Notes under the pieces: generated by a model | Database searches by the model: none | Told to the model about the DNA's origin: nothing | The model's input: only the letters and a program-made list of their open reading frames with translations | Part shown: positions 59,183 through 64,000 of the stretch, in pieces | Position numbering within the stretch: the stretch's first letter is position 1 | How the letters are laid out: each line of letters opens with the position of its first letter | Assembly (NCBI GenBank): GCA_044226195.1 | Contig: JBGAHO010000002.1 | Span: 124,001 to 188,000 of the forward strand | DNA from: RPQJ01 sp044226195 | GTDB lineage: Bacteria > Pseudomonadota > Gammaproteobacteria > Steroidobacterales > Steroidobacteraceae | Direction of reading: 5' to 3' | DNA: 64,000 nt | Made by a program: the position numbers and the translations under genes

Positions 59183-60043
59183 ATGCGCCACCTCACCCGC
59201 TGCCTGCTCCCCCTCGCCCTCGCCGCCGCCGGGCTGGCGAGCCCTATCGCGACCGCCGAGCCCGCGGACCTGCCGCCGGCGCTCAAGGCGGCGATGCGTC
59301 CGTACCTCGTCGAGGCCGACGTCGATCCCCGGGCGCTCGACACCTGGGACGAGGACTACGCTTCCACGCTCGACCTCTCCCCCGACGGCGTCGCCGACTG
59401 GGTGGTCGATTTCGATGCGCTCGGCTTTCCCGGCTGGTGCGGCACCGGCGGCTGCCGCCACCAGGTGTGGGTGAGCCAGGGCGCCGGCTACGTGCGGGCG
59501 CTCGACGAATGGGTGGTCGACGTCGCGCTGCGCGCCGGCACCGCGCACACGCTCGACGTGGAACTGCACGGCAGCTTCTGCCGCGAGCCAGGCAACGCGC
59601 CCTGCTCACGCTCCTTCCAATGGAACCCGGTCGCCCGACAGCTCGAGGAAGTGCCGAACGCGGAAGGCGGCTCGCTTCTGACCGGCCCGCTGTTCCAGCC
59701 GGTGCCGACGGACGAAGCCGAGTGGCCCGAGATCCTGCAGCGACTGCGCGATGGAGTCGTCGATCGCTGCAGCGAGGCGGGCGGCGACTCCATGGCCTGG
59801 AACTGGCCCGCCAGTTCGATTCCCGACATCGACGGCGACGGCGTGCGCGACTGGGTGCTCGACGAATCCTGGCTGCTGTGCGACCGCGGCGAGGACGACA
59901 GCATCGACATCCCGGCGCGGCTGCACGTCTTCGTCAGCAACCACGGCCGCTGGACCGAGAAGCTCGACGTGCCGGACGCCGAGTGGGCCGTCGACGTGTC
60001 CTCGCGCCCGGCCTCGCTCGTGATCACGCCGACCGAATGGTAG
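59183..60043 (+). CDS. Secreted protein of unknown function
   Basis: A 286-residue protein with signal peptide (LLPLALAAAGLASPIATA). The mature part contains repeated Asp-rich motifs (LDLSPDGVADWVVDFDAL, IPDIDGDGVRDWVLDESWLLC) reminiscent of FG-GAP/VCBS-type calcium loops, and several cysteines (WCGTGGCRH, FCREPGNAPCSRSF) likely to pair in the periplasm. No family recognised. It ends 13 bases before the convergent M20 gene. Confidence 0.75.
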   Translation: MRHLTRCLLPLALAAAGLASPIATAEPADLPPALKAAMRPYLVEADVDPRALDTWDEDYASTLDLSPDGVADWVVDFDALGFPGWCGTGGCRHQVWVSQGAGYVRALDEWVVDVALRAGTAHTLDVELHGSFCREPGNAPCSRSFQWNPVARQLEEVPNAEGGSLLTGPLFQPVPTDEAEWPEILQRLRDGVVDRCSEAGGDSMAWNWPASSIPDIDGDGVRDWVLDESWLLCDRGEDDSIDIPARLHVFVSNHGRWTEKLDVPDAEWAVDVSSRPASLVITPTEW

Positions 60044-60056
60044 GCATGACGCGCGG

Positions 60057-61448
60057 TCAGCGACCCGCGAGCGTGTGGATGATCACGTCCCAGTAGTCGA
60101 GGCCCTTGTAGAACGCGTCGACGGGAATGCGCTCGTTGAGGCCGTGGGAGAACTCGTCGCTGGCCTTCACGAACGTGCTGCTGACGCCGTACGTCGGGAT
60201 GCCCGCGCCCCGGTACACCGAGCCGTCGGTCGCGTACGGCGCCATGTCGGGCACCAGCTTCACGCCGGGGTACCCCTGGTGCACCGCCTTCGCGACGGCG
60301 TCCATCACGTCCTTGCGCATCGGCGACGGGCCGCTCGAGTGCGGATGACCCATGATCGACACGTCGACCTTCTCGCCGACCACCTGCTGCAGCGTGGCCT
60401 TCACGTCCTCGGGTGTCGTGCCCGGGAAGATGCGGCAGTTCACCACCGCGGTCGCCGACTGCGGCAGCGCGTTGTCCGCGTGGCCGCCGCGCAGCATCGT
60501 CGCCACGCAGGTCGTGCGCGTGCGCCCGATCAGTGTCGGCTCGGACGCGAGCACGGCAGCCGCCGACGGATCGCCCGGATTCGCGGCGAAGCGCGCCATC
60601 GCCTCGCCGATCGGGCCCGGCGTGACCGACGCCGCGGCCTGGAAGCTGCCGATCGTCCAGTCGTTCCACTGCACCGGGAAGGCATAGGCCTGCAGCTTCT
60701 TCAGCGCGTCGGCGAGGTCGTAGATCGCGTTGTCGGGCCGCGGCTGCGAGCTGTGCCCGCCGGCATTGTGCGTCGTCAGCTCGTAGCTGGCGTAGGACTT
60801 CTCCGCGCCCTGCACGCGGAACACCAGCGGTGCACCGGTCGCATCGTCGAGCTGGCCGCCGCCGCCGTCGCCGTTCAGCGCGAACTCGGCGTCGACGAGG
60901 TCGCGGTGCGGACCCGCGAGCAGCTTTGCCGTTTCCATCGTCGACTCCTCGTCGCCCGTGAAGGCGAGGATGAGGTCGCGCGTCGGCACGAACTTCGCGC
61001 GCTTCAGGCGCAGGAAGGTCTGCGACAGCAGCGCCACCTCCGACTTGATGTCGAGCGTGCCGCGGCCGAAGAAGTAGCCGTTCTCCTCGATCAGCGTATA
61101 GGGATCACGCTCCCAGTCCTCGGGCTTCGCCGTGACGACGTCCATGTGGGCCATGAACAGGATCGGCTTGCCGCCCTTGCCCGTGCCGCGGTAGCGCACG
61201 ACCAGCGCCGCCGTCTCGCCGAGCGGGACGACGTGGATGTCCTCGGCCGGGAAACCCGCGGCGCGGAACTTCGCCGTGAGGTAGTCGACCATGACCGGCA
61301 CCTGGCCGAGACCTACCGACGTCTTGAACGCGATGATGTCCTGGAAGATCTGGCGCGCCTCGGCCTTCGACTCGGCGGTGGCAGCCTCGACGGACGGTGC
61401 GAGGCCAACGAGCGCGAGCGCGAGCGCGACGAGCAACGGCTTCAGCAT
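60057..61448 (-). CDS. Exported M20 family metallopeptidase
   Basis: A 463-residue protein with a signal peptide (LLVALALALVGLAPSVEA). Zinc-site motifs of the M20/M25/M40 family are present: FMAHMDVVTA, GRGTLDIKSEVA, AFTGDEEST (catalytic Glu pair) and ALNGDGGG. The dimerisation lid starts after SYELTTHNAGGHSSQPRPDNA. The C-terminal MAPYATDGSVYRGAGIPTYG returns to the catalytic domain. It hydrolyses peptides or acylated amino acids in the periplasm. GGAG seven bases upstream. It is 25 bases downstream of the chorismate mutase fusion, so possibly co-transcribed. Confidence 0.93.
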   Translation of the reverse strand: MLKPLLVALALALVGLAPSVEAATAESKAEARQIFQDIIAFKTSVGLGQVPVMVDYLTAKFRAAGFPAEDIHVVPLGETAALVVRYRGTGKGGKPILFMAHMDVVTAKPEDWERDPYTLIEENGYFFGRGTLDIKSEVALLSQTFLRLKRAKFVPTRDLILAFTGDEESTMETAKLLAGPHRDLVDAEFALNGDGGGGQLDDATGAPLVFRVQGAEKSYASYELTTHNAGGHSSQPRPDNAIYDLADALKKLQAYAFPVQWNDWTIGSFQAAASVTPGPIGEAMARFAANPGDPSAAAVLASEPTLIGRTRTTCVATMLRGGHADNALPQSATAVVNCRIFPGTTPEDVKATLQQVVGEKVDVSIMGHPHSSGPSPMRKDVMDAVAKAVHQGYPGVKLVPDMAPYATDGSVYRGAGIPTYGVSSTFVKASDEFSHGLNERIPVDAFYKGLDYWDVIIHTLAGR

Positions 61449-61473
61449 GGGACGACTCCAGTGCGTGGGGCGT

Positions 61474-62739
61474 TCAACGGGTCATCGCCTGCTCCAGCAG
61501 GCGGGCAGGCACGCCGGCGTCGATCGCGCCCGCGAGCCACGCGTCGACCGCGGCCTTGAGCGCCGGATCGCGTGGCATGAAGATGGCCTTGCTGGCCCGG
61601 GTCAGCGTGCCCGGATACGTGCGGCACAGCTCCGGGTGACGATGGGCCTGCAGCTCGGCCTCGACGTCGTCGGTGATCATCGCGTCGGCGCGGCCGTCGA
61701 GGATCTCCTCGAACACCGTCCGGTTGTCGGGATGCACCTCGACCTGGGCGCGGTGCAGGTGCTCGCGCACGTAGCGCTCGTTGGTGCCGCCCGGATTCAC
61801 GACCACGCGCACCGACCGGCTGTCGACCTCGCGCAGCGTGTCGAAGTCCTGCCGCTGGGCACAGCGCGCGACGATGGTCTTGCCGCCCGACTGGTACGGG
61901 ATCGAGAACGCCCCGGCCTGTTCGCGCTCCGGCGTGATCGATACGCCACTCAGCGCCACGTCGTACCGGTCGGCCGCGAGGTCCGCGAGCAGGCTGGGCC
62001 AGCTGGTGCGCACGAATACGGGCTCGACGCCGAGATGCGCGGCGAGCGCCCGCGCGAGTTCGACGTCGGCGCCGGCGAGCTGGCCATCGCGCTCGAGGCT
62101 GAACGGCTCGTAGTCGCCGGTCGTGCCGATCCGCAGCATGCCGCTCGCCTGTACGCGCGCGAGCCCCGGGGGCTGCGAGGTGCCGAGCGCGTGCAGGATG
62201 TTGAGCAGCCGGTCGCGCTCGAACGGCAACGCGACCGCGGTGCCGAGGCGCTGCGCGGCGAGCGGACGGTAATGCTCGACGAAGTCGGCACGCCGCGCGG
62301 CCGGCAGCGCGACGTACATCGCCCGCAGCAGCGCGTCGTTGAGACGGTCGATCTCCGCCCGGAAGCTCGCCAGGTCGGTGGCGCCCGCGCAGGGCCCGCA
62401 CCCGGTCTTGCGCCAGTCACCGTGCAGCTGCAGCTGCAGGTCCCGCGCGAGGTGCATCTGCTGGGCGAAGAACTCGCGCACGGGCAGCGACGCGAGCCCC
62501 ATCCGCTCGGCGGCCGCCGCCTCGCGATCGAGCACGGCCTGCTCGCGCGCCGGATCCGCGATCGGCGCGCCGGACACCCACTTCGCGGCCGCGGCCTGCG
62601 GCATGAGCGCGAGCCGCTCGGCCACGAGGTCGAAGAGTCGGGTCAGGGCGGCTTCGTCGTCGATGAGCATCGTTTGGGCGTTCGCAGGTGTCGGCACCAG
62701 CCACGCGATCAGGGCGAGCGTCGCCACCAGGTCATGCAT
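61474..62739 (-). CDS. Periplasmic chorismate mutase (AroQ gamma) - cyclohexadienyl dehydratase fusion
   Basis: A 421-residue exported protein. The signal peptide (LVATLALIAWLVPTPANA) is followed by an AroQ gamma-class chorismate mutase, residues ~25-190 (LFDLVAERLALMPQAAAAKW, PIADPAREQAVLDREAAAAERMGL, FFAQQMHLARDLQ). A solute-binding-protein fold follows at ~200-415, resembling PheC (GMLRIGTTGDYEPFSLERDG, LAADRYDVALSGVSITPERE, NPGGTNERYVREHL). Together it would convert chorismate to prephenate and then phenylpyruvate outside the cytoplasm. Cys116 and Cys119 plus later cysteines could form disulfides. Confidence 0.85.
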   Translation of the reverse strand: MHDLVATLALIAWLVPTPANAQTMLIDDEAALTRLFDLVAERLALMPQAAAAKWVSGAPIADPAREQAVLDREAAAAERMGLASLPVREFFAQQMHLARDLQLQLHGDWRKTGCGPCAGATDLASFRAEIDRLNDALLRAMYVALPAARRADFVEHYRPLAAQRLGTAVALPFERDRLLNILHALGTSQPPGLARVQASGMLRIGTTGDYEPFSLERDGQLAGADVELARALAAHLGVEPVFVRTSWPSLLADLAADRYDVALSGVSITPEREQAGAFSIPYQSGGKTIVARCAQRQDFDTLREVDSRSVRVVVNPGGTNERYVREHLHRAQVEVHPDNRTVFEEILDGRADAMITDDVEAELQAHRHPELCRTYPGTLTRASKAIFMPRDPALKAAVDAWLAGAIDAGVPARLLEQAMTR

Positions 62740-62782
62740 TGCGTCGGACCCCGTCGAGGTCGGGCGATTCTACACGCCCGCC

Positions 62783-63982
62783 TCAGCGCAGCATCTGCAC
62801 GAAGCCCTTGCGCCGCGAGACGGCCACCCGCCCGAGCCCCAGCCAGGTCGCCAGCAGGGCCAGCTCGTCACGCAGGGGACCGGCCACGGCGGCCGGGTCG
62901 GCCCCGGCCTCGCAGTGGGCCGCGATGACCCGCAGCACGCCACGTGCGCGGTCGGACTTCAGGTCGACCCGCGCCACGAGCCGGTCGCCGAGCAGGAACG
63001 GCAGCACGTAGTACCCGTGCTCGCGGCGATGGGCCGGCGTGTAGATCTCCAGCCGGTAGCGGAAGCCGAACAGCCGTTCCGTGCGGTTGCGCTCCCAGAC
63101 CAGCGAATCGAAGGGCGAGAGCAGCGCCCGGGCGTCGACCCGGCGCGGGACCCGCGCATTGGCCGCGAGATACGCCGGCCCCTTCCAGTGCTCCACCGCC
63201 ACCGGGCGCAGTTCGCCTGCCTCGACCAGCTCGGCGATGCGGGCCCGGGCGTCGGCCACCGGCAGGCGGAAGTAGTCGCGCAGGTCGCGCTCGGCGGCGA
63301 TGCCGAGTGCCCCGGCCGCGATGCGCAGCAACGCCCGCTGCTGCTCCTCGGGCGACGCGGTCGGCGCGTCCACCACGGCCGGAGGCAGCACGCGCTCCGC
63401 GAGGTCGTAGATGCGCTCGAAGTGCCGCCGCCCGTGCGTACCGACCTGCCCGGTCCAGAACAGCCACTCGAGCGCCACCTTGCCCTCGCTCCAGCCCCAC
63501 CACCCCCCGCGTCGTCGGCCACCCGCGCGCAGGTCCGAGACGCCGAGGGGCCCGCGCTGGCGGATCTCCTCGAGCACGGCAGCACAGACCGTCGGGTGTT
63601 CGCGACCGAAACGCGCCACGCCACCCCAGACACCGATGCCGTCGCGGGCGCGCGCCATGCGCCAGCGCAGGTTCGGCTGCGACTCGACGGGCAGCAGCGA
63701 GGCCTCGTGGCCCCAGTACTCGAACAGTCGACGCCGCGTCCCGGCGTACGCCGCCTCATCCAGCAGCGGCGCGCGATAGGCGCCGAGCCGCGAGTAGAGC
63801 GGCAGGTAATGCGAGCGCACGAGGACGTTGACCGAGTCGATCTGCAGCAGGCCGAGCGAGCGCACGGTGCGCACCACGTCCGCGGCGCCGACGCGGGCCG
63901 GCCGCGGCCGCGCGAATCCCTGGGCCGCGAGGGCGATGCGCCGCGCCTCTGTCAATGAGAGCGATTCGCGAGGTCCATTCAT
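62783..63982 (-). CDS. ycaQ: YcaQ/AlkZ-family DNA glycosylase (winged helix, DUF1006)
   Basis: A 399-residue protein of the helix-turn-helix_42 / AlkZ-like family. The signature GLLQIDSVNVLVRSHYLPLYSRLG holds the QxD catalytic motif of YcaQ, which unhooks interstrand crosslinks by removing N7-alkylguanine. RRLFEYWGHEASLLP, SPFDSLVWERNRTERLFGFRYRLEIYTP and YYVLPFLLGDRLVARVDLK are further family blocks. The start ATG at 63982 is near the window edge, so upstream context is not visible. Probably cytoplasmic and monocistronic. Confidence 0.9.
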   Translation of the reverse strand: MNGPRESLSLTEARRIALAAQGFARPRPARVGAADVVRTVRSLGLLQIDSVNVLVRSHYLPLYSRLGAYRAPLLDEAAYAGTRRRLFEYWGHEASLLPVESQPNLRWRMARARDGIGVWGGVARFGREHPTVCAAVLEEIRQRGPLGVSDLRAGGRRRGGWWGWSEGKVALEWLFWTGQVGTHGRRHFERIYDLAERVLPPAVVDAPTASPEEQQRALLRIAAGALGIAAERDLRDYFRLPVADARARIAELVEAGELRPVAVEHWKGPAYLAANARVPRRVDARALLSPFDSLVWERNRTERLFGFRYRLEIYTPAHRREHGYYVLPFLLGDRLVARVDLKSDRARGVLRVIAAHCEAGADPAAVAGPLRDELALLATWLGLGRVAVSRRKGFVQMLR

Positions 63983-64000
63983 GAGGCCGACATCTTACAG

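Noticed and set aside
1..64000. CRISPR array, transposase, phage structural genes or integrase
   Set aside because: No short regularly spaced direct repeats other than the TPR-coding repeats, and no protein with DDE, tyrosine- or serine-recombinase motifs, were found.

Overview
The window is GC-rich (roughly two thirds G+C), densely coding DNA from a Gram-negative bacterium. It has a MotA/MotB flagellar stator, a TonB-dependent receptor with a FecI/FecR-type pair, Sec, Tat and lipoprotein signals, an RhlE helicase and a periplasmic chorismate mutase. Gene content resembles environmental Gammaproteobacteria of the Nevskiales/Steroidobacterales/Xanthomonadales kind. That placement is inference from gene families, not a phylogenetic result.

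Layout. 1-9.4 kb: remnant of a radical-SAM sulfatase maturase with an internal deletion, a wax-ester synthase/DGAT, a DUF6929-like protein, an HDOD protein, two exported amidohydrolases and an Ntn-type amide hydrolase. 9.98-21.41 kb: an accessory stretch marked by an intact tRNA-Gly(CCC) at its right end and two partial copies of that tRNA's 3' end at 9980 and 14328. It reads as two tandem tRNA-targeted islands without a visible integrase. The first holds a LysR regulator and three aldo/keto reductases. The second holds a LysR regulator and an aldo/keto reductase, then nitronate monooxygenase, enoyl-CoA hydratase, CmcJ/NvfI-like, phytanoyl-CoA dioxygenase-like and cytochrome P450 genes. 21.4-34.8 kb: a CadC-like TPR regulator, a large HAF/DUF11/CFI-box surface protein, ExoD, a LysR-DoxX-GST-DODA group, motAB and rhlE.

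34.99-47.93 kb holds the most unusual system. Five genes on the minus strand read ECF sigma factor, exported caspase (C14), exported trypsin-like protease with calcium-type repeats, single-pass membrane protein, and a 2377-residue exported TPR-CHAT protease. A divergent gene encodes a secreted PPC-domain protein whose paralogue lies 10 kb away, overlapping a lipoprotein lipase gene. Three protease types, all with signal peptides, sit behind one sigma factor. This suggests an envelope-located protease cascade rather than the cytoplasmic caspase/CHAT immune modules described elsewhere. The TPR array is built from exact 1080-nt (360-residue, nine-TPR) higher-order repeats.

48-64 kb: a second sigma factor with FecR and a TonB receptor; a T-hemolysin / acyl-AMP ligase / haem-oxygenase-like di-iron enzyme / SDR operon that looks like a small acyl-derived metabolite pathway; a TatT-like protein; the lipase/PPC pair; an EthD-like protein; a secreted unknown; an M20 peptidase; a periplasmic chorismate mutase-cyclohexadienyl dehydratase fusion; and a YcaQ-type DNA glycosylase. 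No intergenic stretch exceeds 300 bases. No CRISPR array, rRNA, transposase or integrase was seen.
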